Shown: positions 22,301 to 32,279 of the stretch, piece by piece
How the letters are laid out: each line of letters begins with the position of its first letter
Numbering within the stretch: the first letter of the stretch is position 1
Assembly: GCF_028583425.1 (NCBI RefSeq)
Contig: NC_072801.1
Location: 62,387,766 to 62,451,765, forward strand
Length of the DNA stretch: 64,000 nucleotides
Source: Eublepharis macularius
Taxonomy: Eukaryota > Chordata > Lepidosauria > Squamata > Eublepharidae
Reading direction: 5' to 3'
Translations under genes and position numbers: made by a program
Notes under the pieces: model-generated
The model's database searches: none
What the model saw: only the letters and a program-made list of their open reading frames with translations
What the model was told of the DNA's origin: nothing

Positions 22301-22465
22301 TCACAGCTTGTTCCGGATCAGAACCAGCACGCGGGCCGCCCAGTCCAAATACAGGTGAAATGAGTGGACAATGGCATGACCTGCTTGAACCACAGACCAA
22401 TGAGTGCCGTGGGCTGGGAGCGTTGGCAGTGGGTCATTGGGCCTTGGAAGGCTGAGCTTTGCCAT
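22301..22465 (-). CDS. IL11: IL11 terminal coding exon (helix D)
   Basis: Acceptor tttctctttctccccag. It encodes MAKLSLPRPNDPLPT, a short Pro-rich linker, THWSVVQAGHAIVHSFHL and YLDWAARVLVLIRNKL, then TGA at 22303-22301. Its length (54 codons plus stop) agrees with the human last exon. Confidence 0.95.
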   Translation of the reverse strand: MAKLSLPRPNDPLPTLPAHGTHWSVVQAGHAIVHSFHLYLDWAARVLVLIRNKL

Positions 22466-24455
22466 CTGGGGAGAAAGAGAAACAAGTTAAGGTGTTAAAA
22501 TATGTATTTATTTATATGTACCCTGCTTTTCTCCCCAGTGGGGACCTAAAGCAGCTTACAACCGTGTTCTTCCTCTTTCACTTTGTCCTCACAACAACAA
22601 CCCTGTGAGGTAGGTTTGGCTAAGAGACAGTGACTGGCTCAAAGTCCTCCACCAAGTTTCTATGAGAGAGTGGGGATTCGAACCTGGGTCTCCCAGATCC
22701 CAGTCTAACCTCTACACTCCATGCTCGGTCTTACAAGGGAATGTAAGAATGACTTTGTGGGGAGAAAACTGTGAGTCCAAAGTAAACCTGCTACAGTAGT
22801 ATCAGCTCTTTTGACTGGATCATACACCCAGGGCTTTTTTTCTGGGAAAAGAGGTGGTGGAACTCAGTGGGTTGCCCTCGGCGAAAATGGTCACATGGCT
22901 GGTGGCCCCGCCCCCTGATCTCCAGACAGAGGGGAGTTTAGATTGCCCTTTGAGCTGCTGAGCGGCATGGAGAGCAATCTAAACTCCCCTCTGTCTGGAG
23001 ATCAGGGGGCGGGGCCACCAGCCATGTGATCATTTTCAAGAGCTTCCGGAACTCCGTTCCATCACGTTCCAGCTGAAAAAAAGCCTTGCATACACCTCAT
23101 TCCATTCAGGGTATGCACCTTCCTCTCAAAGCCTTACCAGGTGCTCCAGCCTCTTCAGCAGACGTTCAAGCCGGACATGCACCGTGCCAAGGTCATGCTC
23201 CATGGGCCGCAATAGTGGTGCTGCCTTGCGCAGCCACTCAAAGTGGCGTTGGTAGCACTGCAGGTCAGAGCTGAGCCGAGCTAGGCCTCCTGAGACCTGA
23301 AAGAAAGGGAAGAAAAAGATGTTAGAGGAGAAGAACTGAGAGGGAAAAGAAACCATAGAGACCCGCCAGTCTGCTCATCCTTGAGAGGAGATGCCTCTCT
23401 GGACTCCAGCAGCTCACACAGAAAACTGAATGCATAGTGGAGAACTGGGAGAGATTTTGGAGTGACTGCAACTGAGGAGAAAGCAAGGCGGCTTAATGGC
23501 AGTCATCAGAGAAGAACTGGAGATTCCAGAAGAAAAATTGGAGTCACCCAAGGATGCCAAAACTTGAGGTACTAAGGCTAAGCCTAAAATAAAATGGTAA
23601 GAACTCAGAACTACTGATTAAAGAGAAAACTAGGGTCCCTGTAAGGGATCTGAAGCCACCACCATCAGGTAGCTATGGGAAGTCAGCATTCCCTCAAGTG
23701 GCCATTGTATTCCTGTCAGGTGAAGATGAGAGATTTTGCATAGGATGGGCAAAGTGTGATGTAAAGGAGGATGCCTGAGGCCTACAAGGTTAGAGATGGA
23801 GGGCAGGGAGAAGAGGCCTCTCACCTGGATGTTGGCAAGTTCCACGGCATTCATGGAGAGAACAGGGAGCGTTTCCAGCTTGTGTTCTCCCTCAGCTGGA
23901 TAGCGGTTTTTCTGTGCAAGGAAGAAAAATGGAGGGGAATCAGATAACGGCAGGCACTACAGCCCAACTGAACAGGAAATCAGGGGAAACAGAACTACAT
24001 TTTAATTTGAAAAGAAAAAGGCCTAGGTAATTTTAGGAAAGATTTTTTTTACCTTCAAAAGGGATACTTTTTCAGTGAGTCTTTTTAGAAATGAAGATCC
24101 CAGATATAGACAATGGAGGTTCTAGTACCATCCATATTCTAAATCTGACACTTTTCCTGAGGGTGTCATTGTCTGGGCCAGAACGCAAAATGCCAACTTT
24201 CCTACCAGCTCTCCTCAGAGTCCCCCCAAACCACCCTAAGCCCTCGTCCTCAATTCTACAAGCAGGTTCGAGTGGAGGCAGTCGGACTTACAAAGTGATT
24301 GAAGAGGCTCTTAGTATCGCTCAGCAGATTCCTTGCCAGGTTGACGATGGAATCGAACTCGGCTCGGGGATCCAAAGGCCGTCCCCGGGGGCCAGGCGCA
24401 GCCCAGAAACACTCACACAGGCTCAGCAGTGTCACTAACGCTTGGCACAACCAGT
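22301..24455 (-). CDS. IL11: Interleukin-11 (IL-6-family cytokine), four of five coding exons
   Basis: Exons 24455-24292, 23911-23825, 23296-23138 and 22465-22301 join in frame to about 190 residues; human IL-11 has 199. Seen: a hydrophobic signal peptide (WLCQALVTLLSLCECFWA), then DPRAEFDSIVNLARNLLSDT (human PDPRAELDS...TRSLLADT), then LETLPVLSMNAVEL (human LDSLPTLAMSA), then LQCYQRHFEWLRK and GTVHVRLERLLKRLEHL (human YLRHVQWLRR and RLDRLLRRLQLL), and the final helix YLDWAARVLVLIRNKL (human TLDWAVRGLLLLKTRL). IL-11 is a secreted four-helix cytokine that signals through IL11RA and gp130. The HW and AAR positions correspond to the human Trp and Arg used at the gp130-facing site. The first coding exon, which must carry ATG plus 4 nt (phase 1), was not located. 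The gene lies tail to tail with the GSG1-family gene. Confidence 0.95.
22500..22737 (-). repeat. S1 SINE, reverse, in IL11 last intron
   Basis: Reads accctgcttttctccccagt, cctcacaacaacaaccctgt, ggattcgaacctgggtctcc. It lies 35 bp upstream (in IL11 sense) of the terminal exon and is in the IL11 sense orientation. Confidence 0.85.
22829..23088. mobile_element. Palindromic hAT-type MITE, copy 2 (M1), in IL11 last intron
   Basis: 260-bp M1 element between perfect catacacc duplications (22821-22828, 23089-23096). Arms around ggtggccccgccccctgatc are near-complementary. It lies 41 bp from the exon 4 donor of IL11. Confidence 0.93.
23138..23296 (-). CDS. IL11: IL11 coding exon 4
   Basis: A 159-nt exon, phase 0 at both ends, between ccttctttcag and CTG|GTAAGG. 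It encodes helices B and C: GGLARLSSDLQCYQRHFEWL, then RPMEHDLGTVHVRLERLLKR. This is the best-conserved stretch against human IL-11. Confidence 0.95.
23825..23911 (-). CDS. IL11: IL11 coding exon 3
   Basis: An 87-nt exon, phase 0 at both ends, between cttccttgcacag and CAG|GTGAGA. It encodes KNRYPAEGEHKLETLPVLSM and NAVELANIQ, matching the human HNLDSLPTLAMSAGALGALQ block in length and pattern. Confidence 0.93.
24292..24455 (-). CDS. IL11: IL11 coding exon 2 (signal peptide and start of helix A)
   Basis: Acceptor ccttctctcttcacag and donor TTT|GTAAGT. The first two bases complete a split codon, so exon 1 must end in phase 1, as in human IL11. It encodes the signal peptide, PGPRGRPLDPRAEFDS and NLARNLLSDTKSLFNHF. 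Confidence 0.95.
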
Positions 24456-27400
24456 CTGTGAAGAGAGAAGGATCAGAGTTAGATCTGATCTTCCAAATTG
24501 AAGGTAAACAGCAACATGCACTCCAATTGCCCTCATTTATTAGGGGCCACCCCTCTATGCTGGTCTCCGTCCTTATTTTTTTGCCCTCGGGGTGCCTTGC
24601 TGGTTGTGTCTGTAATCAAAGGTTCAGCCTCCTATATGGAGTCTCTAGAAGTCAAATCTGTGGATCTTGGCTGGAGGCATCCTGCCTCTAGCACATATGT
24701 AGATAAATGTACGCACATGGGCACTAAGGCATCACATGGCCTGCACTCTACTGTTCCATACACTGTCTATCCTGAGATATACTCTGAACTGCCGATAACA
24801 CTATCACAGAATAAGTGAATACACAGCTGAGTGGTCACCAGCTTTCAATGATCAATAAAGCAACCCTCCCAAGGCCCGGATGTATTAGACCACTGGGAAC
24901 TTTCTTCTTCTTCTGGGATGAGGAAGCTTGATTTTCACATGCAGAAAGATATGGAAATGAGTTAGTGGAGCCTTTATAGATGTGAAGGGAAGCAGGTTGG
25001 AAGACAGGAGATGGCCCAGGATCACACAGTGCGTCAGTAGCGGAGAGATGATGTGAATGCTACCTATTCAGATCAGAGCCTGGATTTTTCTGCTTTCATA
25101 CATGATCATAAAGGCTTCCTCTGAGCATAGAGGGCCCAAGGCATTCTGGACTCTGAGGCAGAGGGTGGTAAAAATAAAATAATGCACTGAAGACCTGACA
25201 TTTTCCTCCCCCCCCCCCAAATCTGCCAAATGTAGCAGGCTGCCTTACTCTGCCTAGCCCTACTCCTGAGTATCTCTTTTGTTTGTAGGGGTGGATGTTG
25301 TCCGTGAAGCAGAGTAAGCAACAGTTTATCCAATATGCACCTTAACCTGTCTCAAGTTTGCATTACGCAGTTTGGGAACCCCAAAGTGCTTCTCGGGCTT
25401 TTGTGTGCAAGGAAGTGTCCTCAGTTTGCTGCAGAGGGAATTTGAGGGGAATGAGGAATGGCCAAGAGGTGCCCCTGAGAGGCATCTGGCAGGAGTACTA
25501 AGCATAAGCTGGTTGGCAGAGAAACAGCAAAGGAGGGGTTGGTTGGTTAGGGAATTCCTGCCCCGTGACAGAGTCATCCCGGCGCCTTTGCCGTGAGGTA
25601 AGGAAAAAAGAAGCCGTCCGGTATTCGGAAATAGTGATGCTGTTGGAAGAGGGAGGGGTGAAGGAGGGGGTGAGTCAAGGTGTTTTCATGGAAAAGCCAT
25701 CCTATGTTGTCTTAGAGAGCGAACGACATATTTTTCCTTTGCCAGGAGCTGTGGAATCGGTCTGCATTTCAAAGAAGGGCTTTCTACCCCCAGAATCGAA
25801 AAACGTTCACCTATTCACTGGTGTGACCAAATGGGCCGATTTGTTAGATGTGTATAGAAAACCACTGGCTTTTCATTGGCTCTTGGCCAGAGCTGACCCT
25901 TGCAAAAAGGGAATTTGGAAGAGGATGGCCAGTTTTTTTACTGGCCCTGCTACTGTGCCTTGAACAGTAGTTCAGCCTGCAGCCTCGAACAGGCAATCGC
26001 CTTTATCTTCACATTGTGAAAAAAGGTACACCTGCTGGTTCCGACAGATCAAGATGCTCGTAAAGGCATAGCAGCACAACAGGTGTGCTTTTTATGGTCA
26101 GTTGGCAATCTTGGCTTGATGTTATTACTTGGAGCCGTATAAAGACATTGCTTCATTCTGGTAGCACTACTTGATGCTTAAATTTTTTTTCATGTATTAA
26201 ATTAAAATACAGTACAAACGATGGGCTAGACCAGTGATTCTTAAGGGGGTCCATAAGTTCCCCTTAGGGCAATATAGAAATTGGGGGAGGGGGATTCAGA
26301 ACTTTGGGGGGTGGGCAGCAGAGGGGACTTTTTCACCCTGCCCTGAGGATAAAATCCTAGATTTCTCCCACAGGCCCTGTTAAAAGCGGCACAGGGCAAA
26401 CAGAAATCAAACGAACATTAAGGAGTTGGCAGACAGCCCCAGGCACAAGGGCCTCATTGAATGCATGCCTGAGATCTGCGTATCGTATGCATATATCATA
26501 AATATACCTATATACATAAAGTTGCCTTGTCTGGAATGCTGGTTTTATGTTCTGTTTTTTTTTTTACTTGTGGTTTGTGGGGCATTCGATGATAGCATTG
26601 AGTACTTGGTAGGCCAGAGTGGATTCAAAGTTAAGAGCCGCTGCACTGGACTGCAGATTTTAAAATGGCTCTTGCCTTGTTTTCTGCATCGATCACACAC
26701 TTTTCTTTGAGAGAAAAGTGGAAAGACCCTCGTGGGTTCAACTCAGTGGGTCTGAGCAAACACGCATATGCGTAAGATGCACGCTGCGCAATGGCTTTGC
26801 AGGCAATGAGGGGTCAGTCAGAGCAACATTACAGGGTTTGTTCTGCTGAGCACTGATAGCTTTACTTGGTTGAATCGCCCATTAAGCAAGACAGTTGATT
26901 GACAAGCTGTTTCCCCTTATTTTTCCTCTATCAACACGAATCCCTCCAGATATAGCTTTTCATATAGGTTGCACCTGGCAGATCTTCCCCTATTATTCAA
27001 CAGTTACAGGTATAATTTTTGGGGAGGAGGGAGTCTGCTGCACCTGGCTGCCCTATGAAGAGGCTGGCTGCTTGGATTGCCAACTACAGGAATTTATCGG
27101 GGTGTGTGTGGGAGGAATCACCTATTAACTTTTTGTTTCTCATGCAGGTGTTCAAGACTCAGAAGCCCTGCCAGAAAAGAGCTGGCAATGCCGCATCTGA
27201 AGTCGTACAGAGGGGATGCTTTTGTGCATGTACTGAGTGCCTTTCCTTCACCCTTCAAGAGCAGGAGGGCAGCTTCTACACAAGTAGAAACACTTTCCTT
27301 TTTTATACATTTCAACCCCTGTTGTTGTCTGTCCTGAATTCTTTAGCTGTCTACCCCCACCCCCACCCCGCAACCTACTTGTCTTTTGTGTTCCTAGATG

Positions 27401-27540
27401 GCTTGGTTGCAGAGAACTTGCTTTGGATACAGCAAATCCCAGCTTCAAGCCCTGCCATCTCCCGCTGAAAGACTGCAGGTAGCAGAGCTAGGCAATACCT
27501 TTCTTGATCCGAGATGCTGGAGAACTCCTGTTGACTAGAG
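24456..27540. other. Upstream side of IL11; no further exon recognised
   Basis: Should contain IL11 exon 1 and its promoter. Most of it is single-copy. I could not identify an ATG-plus-4-nt exon with a convincing donor. A poly-C tract (25208-25218) and AP-1-like sites (25571-25677) are the only marked points. Confidence 0.4.
25571..25677 (-). promoter_or_regulatory. Candidate IL11 upstream region with AP-1-like sites
   Basis: A perfect AP-1 site (TGACTCA on the minus strand, 25671-25677) and a half-like ATGACTC (25571-25577) lie about 1.1-1.2 kb upstream of IL11 exon 2. Human IL11 is known to depend on paired AP-1 sites near its start. The link here is positional inference, and no TATA box or first exon was confirmed. 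Confidence 0.25.
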
Positions 27541-27546
27541 ACGGTG

Positions 27547-27995
27547 ATGTGGAACACAGGAAACTGCCTTACACTGAGTCAGTCCCTTGGTCTATCAAGG
27601 CCAGTATTGACTGCTATGACTGCCCTGACCTGGATAGCCCAGGTGAGCCTAATCTCATCAGTTCTCAGTCAGAAGCTAAGCCGGGTCAGCCTTGGTTAGT
27701 AAATGGATGGGAGGCCGCAACCAGGGTTGCAGAGGCACACAATGGCAAACCACCTCTGTTAGTCTCTTGCCATGAAAACCCCACCAGGGGTAACTATAAG
27801 TCAACTATGACTTGAGGGCAGGGTTTTATCCATTCATTCATGACTGGCTGCAGCTCCCCAGGGTCTCAGGTAGAGGTCTTTCGCATCATCTTCTACCTTA
27901 CCCTTTTCAATGGAGATGTCGGGAATTGAACCTGGGACCTTCTGCCTGCAAAGCAGATGTTCTGCCACTGAACGATGGACTCCCACAAGAGAGAG
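27547..27995 (-). repeat. tRNA-headed SINE (family T), split by a 5S-SINE
   Basis: The right end on the minus strand reads gttcaattcccgacatctcc and gtggcagaacatctgctttg (B and A boxes). The left end reads gaaactgccttacactgagt cag. The middle is displaced by the element at 27623-27839. Confidence 0.8.
27623..27839 (+). mobile_element. 5S-rRNA-headed SINE inserted in SINE T
   Basis: Reads ctgacctggatagcccaggt, agaagctaagccgggtcagc, ttggttagtaaatggatggg, and a BovB-like tail ataagtcaactatgacttga. Flanked by atgactg on both sides (27616-27622, 27840-27846). Confidence 0.88.
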
Positions 27996-28225
27996 CAATG
28001 GGCTGGATGGACCAATGATCTAATGGGCCAGCTTTAAATGTCCATGTTTGCTCAAGTTAAGACTTCCTTCCTTAGCCCCAAATAGCAAGTGCCTCAGTGC
28101 TGATCGGCATTGCCATCATGAAATGATGGCAGTAAGAAGAAACCAAAACAGAAGTCATTAAACTGCATCCCACAAACAGAATGAAAACAAAGCACTGGAC
28201 ATTATTAGGGGAATAAAATCCTATG

Positions 28226-28442
28226 TGCCCTGACCTGGATAGCCCAGGCAAGCCCGATGTCATCAGATCTTGGAAGCTAAGCAGGGTTGACCTTGGTTAG
28301 TAATTGGATGGGAGACCTCCAAAGAAGACCAGTGTTGCTATGCAGAGACAGGCAATGGCAAACCACCTCTGTTAGTTTCTTACCTTGAATACTCCAGCAG
28401 GGGGCACCATGTGTCAGCTATAACTTGACAGCACTTTCCGCC
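28226..28442 (+). repeat. 5S-rRNA-headed SINE
   Basis: Reads catcagatcttggaagctaa, gttagtaattggatgggaga, ggcaatggcaaaccacctct and a tail with gtcagctataacttgacagc. It resembles 5S rRNA only in its first ~100 bp and is therefore a SINE, not a 5S gene. Confidence 0.88.
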
Positions 28443-28516
28443 ACCAAAATCCTGTGTATCTATCATCATGCAGCTTGTTCATATAATCCCAGTTCCAGAA
28501 GTATTGAATATGTTCA

Positions 28517-28539
28517 AAACACACACACACACACACAGA
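28517..28539. repeat. (AC)n microsatellite
   Basis: About eleven AC units. Confidence 0.9.
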
Positions 28540-28775
28540 ATGCCTCCCCCAGTTGGAAAAGGTACTGGGCTAGATTAAACTTGGGGTGATTCAGCAAGGC
28601 ACTGTCTGTGTGATTGCCATGCCGTGTGCTCAGACTGGCTTTCTTGATGTGTGATTACTTTGCTAGTTAGGGTAGTTGGAACTCCTGCATTGCTGTACTC
28701 TGCCCTGATTTTATTGTTAAGAAACACAGGATAAAGGAAGTTAAAATGAATACATGCTCCACAGATAATAAAGTC

Positions 28776-29029
28776 CAGGGCTTTTTTGCAGCAGGAACAC
28801 GGTGGAACGGAGTTCCAGAACCTCTTGAAAATGGTCACATGGCTGGTGCCCCTCCCATCTCCAGACAGAGGGGAGTTTAGATGGCCCTCGGTGCTGCTGG
28901 AGCGGTGCGGAGGGCAATCTCAACTCCCCTCTGTCTGGAGATCGGGGTGGGGCCACCAGCCATGTGACCATTTTCTCTGAGGGCAACCCATTGAGTTCCA
29001 CCACCTCTTTTCCCAGAAAAAAAGCCCTG
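28776..29029. mobile_element. Palindromic hAT-type MITE, copy 3 (M1)
   Basis: CAGGGCTTTTTTG to AAAAAAAGCCCTG, 254 bp, flanked by perfect ataaagtc duplications (28768-28775, 29030-29037). Internal landmark ctccagacagaggggagttt present in both orientations. Confidence 0.92.
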
Positions 29030-29865
29030 ATAAAGTCTAAACCCTTCCAACCGCCTAGCTTAACTTCTCTGCCGACTCAGAGCAGAGTGGGCAGAGAAGG
29101 CTTGGATTCTCCCCCCTACTATCCAGTAAAGCAGTAAGACTGGGACTCTATTAAATAGCCCTTTTCCCAAACAACCTCACCGTTAAAACCACCATTGACC
29201 CCTGAGCTGCTCCACCTCCTGGCATGACAAATGGAGCCAAAGGGCAAGGGAGGTGACACAGAACTGAATCAGACGGGGGATACCTTCTTGTGCCTGCCGT
29301 GGAGACTAAATAGCCTAGCTGCGCCTGGGGATCAATGGGAAAGGTGTGCAGGGAGGGAGACACAGGGAAGGGGCTGGAGAAAAGGATGAATGGGTGAATG
29401 GACAGATAAGGTCTGTTGAGTCAGATGGATCGATACGTTGGGTGAAAGAGAGACTGCATGATCTTAGATGATGCACGGATATGGGGCAAGTGGTAAACCT
29501 TTTTAGACAGTCTGTACATGAGGTCTGATGGACGGATGAAGCTGCTTTTCACACAGCACAGTGGCAAAAGTGAGTTTTTTGCCCTGGGTACACGTGGCCA
29601 AGAGTCATGGCCCATCATGGCTCCCTGGAGCAGTAAAACCCATTACATACTCAGGTGAAAACAGTGCTTGGTGCATGCAATGTTATGTTTATAGGTGTGC
29701 ACTTTGTAAGTTTGTGTTTAATAGATAACACTGAAGTGGCCCTCAGGCAGACATTGGCAGAAGAGGGGAGAACGAATAGCGGTGCTTGAACGATAAGGCC
29801 CCAGAGGCCCTGGCACACACACACACCCTCTGCAGTATGGAGATGGAGGGATTACAGTGCATGTA

Positions 29866-29905
29866 AAGAGAGAGAGAGAGAGAGAGAGAGAAAGAAAGAA
29901 AGAAA
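29866..29905. repeat. (AG)n(AAAG)n microsatellite
   Basis: About thirteen AG units followed by four AAAG units. Confidence 0.9.
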
Positions 29906-30658
29906 GGTTGTGTTTGTATTGATATTATGCATAGATCAAAGTGGTGTAGAGATGAAAGTAAGATTTTGCTGGAAGTTCTGGCCCCAAATTCTTCCTCTCC
30001 AGAACAGACACACGGATTGAGCTGTGGGAGACAGAACAAGACGGCGTCGCGTGGCGCACCACAGAGTCCCCCAGGGGTGGTTGGTTTCACAGCTCTGGGA
30101 TTTACGGGCCTGGCTTGGCAGGATGAAGTCTCGTAAAGTGGCTCAAAGCGAGAGCAAGGAAAGGCGGGAGTTGCAGCGAGTCAGGATGGCTACACCAGCC
30201 GCTGCAGGCTACCTATACAAATACTTGTGTACACACAACCGTGTGAACTATCATAACTCACATGCAGTAAACCCCACATGGCTACAGGCATGAAGATACA
30301 ACACGCAAATATGGCAAAACATACAAAAGCATGCATTCCAAACACAAGCAGACAAAAGCATTAAACTTAAGTGGCAAACCAAGAAATACACACAGAAACA
30401 GGCAGCAATACACTCACACGTGCCAGGACAACCAGCTACACAGCAATAGACCTTCAGCCGCAGACCCATCTTGAGTTACCTGGCCAAGGGACAAACAGCT
30501 GCCCCCAAACAACCACATGTAACTACTCGCCTGTGGTTGTTTTAGATGCCCATTTCTGCATGTTAAACCTGTACTAAAAATCCGTGATATTTTTCTCCAG
30601 GCCAGGTGGCAACCTCACCCTTCCCACATGTGGATGCTCCCCAAACTAGACCAACACG

Positions 30659-30660
<2 letters not shown>

Positions 30661-30690
<30 letters not shown>
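30661..30690. repeat. (CA)n microsatellite
   Basis: About thirteen CA units. Confidence 0.9.
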
Positions 30691-30692
<2 letters not shown>

Positions 30693-31618
30693 ATGGTATG
30701 GAGTACCAGTAAGAAAGTGGCCCTGTCTTCTGCTTTGGGTCTCCTGAGAGAGCTAATGCCAGAAAAAAATGTAAGCTACTTTCACCCCTAATGCACACAT
30801 AGCCCTGAAACTGAGTCCCGAGACCCGAGTCTCAGGCCCAAAGCCTGACACCTGGAAATCGCAGTGAGGTAGGTTGGAAGGTTGAGAGAAAGAGACGGGT
30901 CCAAGGCCTCCTAGTAAGCTTCAAGGATGGACCAGAACTCAGGTTTCCCCAAATCTAGCCTACACATTACGTCATACTGGCTCTCTTCTCATTTTGATTT
31001 TTAAAACTGCCTGCACAGGAGTGGGTACTTGCTGGGCCTGTTATCCATTGCAGGTCGGCTTCTTAGAGTGGCACCATCTTGGATACGGCACTGCAGCACC
31101 ATCCTATTGCAGTGTCTCTCTTGGAAGTCTCTGCAGAATGAATATGCCCAGAGCCATTTTGGAGACACGCCTCTACTACTGGAAGGAAGTAAAATGTGAT
31201 AGGGGGTCAGAAAGGAAAAGGGTAACGCCAGCCCTGGTGTATGTCCATGATAAGATTGCTGAATGGCTTGGAGAAAAGCATCATCCATTTATCAGAGGCT
31301 TAATGGGATGTTATTTATCAGGTAATTTTTATTTACCTCCATGTCTTGAAAAGCTTTGGCTGGCCGTTTCCACACATTAAGCCTCTGTTAAAAGGGCAGG
31401 GTGTTTTTTGGCAATCCTAGTCTTTGGAGTGTGGCTGGAAGCCACAATTCCACAGCTATGCTGAAGCAAAGTCGATCTGGTCTGGTCAGCACCACGGCGG
31501 GAACTCGATGCGTGCAGCCTTGAATTCCATGTTGGGAGAAAGGCAAAAAAGAAAAGTAATAAATAAATCTACAAAGGTAGGGGGAAATATGTCTTCTCTC
31601 CTTAAAAGATATCCTTGG

Positions 31619-32275
31619 AGAGCCCTGTGGAGCAGAGTGGTAAGCTGCAGTACTGCAGCCCAAGCTCTGCTCACGACCTGAGTTCGATCCTGGCGGAAGC
31701 TGGGTTCAGGTAGCCTGCTCAAGGTTGACTGAGAGCCAAGCTAGAAGTGACGAATTACACTTGAATGGCAAGTGGACAGACTCGCGTTTTCCTCCCTGTT
31801 TGCTTGCGCTACACTCAGTCTCTATGTGATCAAGTGGAGCGCAAGTGAACAGGGAGGAATACATGTGAGTCTGTTCACTTGCCATTCAAGTGTAATTTGT
31901 CACTTCTAAGTGACGCCTTACACAGGTTGGACACTTGTCAGCTTCCCTCAAGTTTTGATGGGAAATGTAGGCATCCTGGTCTTGCAGCTTGGTTCTCCAT
32001 TACAGCTGCAAGACCAGGATGCCTACATTTCCCATCAAAACTTGAGGGAAGCTGACAAGTGTCCAACCTGTGTCATTCATCACTTCTAGCTTGGCTCTCA
32101 GCCTTCTATCCTTCCGAGGTTGGTAAAATGAGTACCCAGTTTCCTGGGCGTAAAGTGTAGATGCTGAGGAAGGCAATGGCAAACCAAAAGTCTGCCAAGA
32201 AAACGTCATGATGCAACGTCCCCCCATGGGTCAGTAATGACTTGGTGCTTGCACAGGGGACTACCTTTACCTATC
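31619..32275 (+). repeat. tRNA-headed SINE (S3) split by a compound palindromic element
   Basis: Left part (to about 31731) reads agagccctgtggagcagagt and ggtaagctgcagtactgcag and stops inside ggttgact. The right part resumes at cagccttctatccttccgag and ends cacaggggactacctttacc. The intact copy at 17439 shows that the two halves were contiguous. Confidence 0.88.
31733..32099. mobile_element. Compound palindromic element (P1 joined to P2)
   Basis: Outer termini gagagccaagctagaagtga and tcacttctagcttggctctc are inverted. P1 (31733-31909) has arms around acttgaatggcaagtgg and acttgccattcaagtgt. P2 has perfect 69-bp arms (31921-31989 and 32004-32072) around a 14-bp spacer. The inner ends of both are incomplete, as if two related elements had fused. 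Single P1 and P2 copies lie at 45507 and 56698. Confidence 0.85.
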
Positions 32276-32279
32276 CTTA

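Larger units (their letters stand above)
29038..31600. other. Gene-free stretch with microsatellites
   Basis: No exon or intact element recognised. Contains (AG)n(AAAG)n at 29866-29905, (CA)n at 30661-30690 and a decayed reverse S1 SINE at about 30858-30990. Confidence 0.4.

Noticed and set aside
25565-25963. Open frame of 132 codons upstream of IL11
   Set aside because: No homology recognised; no splice or start context, and it overlaps the likely promoter side of IL11.
27940-27995. Possible tRNA gene on the minus strand (A and B boxes readable)
   Set aside because: The boxes are the head of SINE T; no complete cloverleaf, and the same arrangement occurs at 43293.
28226-28330. Possible 5S rRNA gene
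   Set aside because: Only the 5S-like head is present, it is diverged, and it continues directly into a SINE body and BovB-like tail; four similar copies occur in the window.
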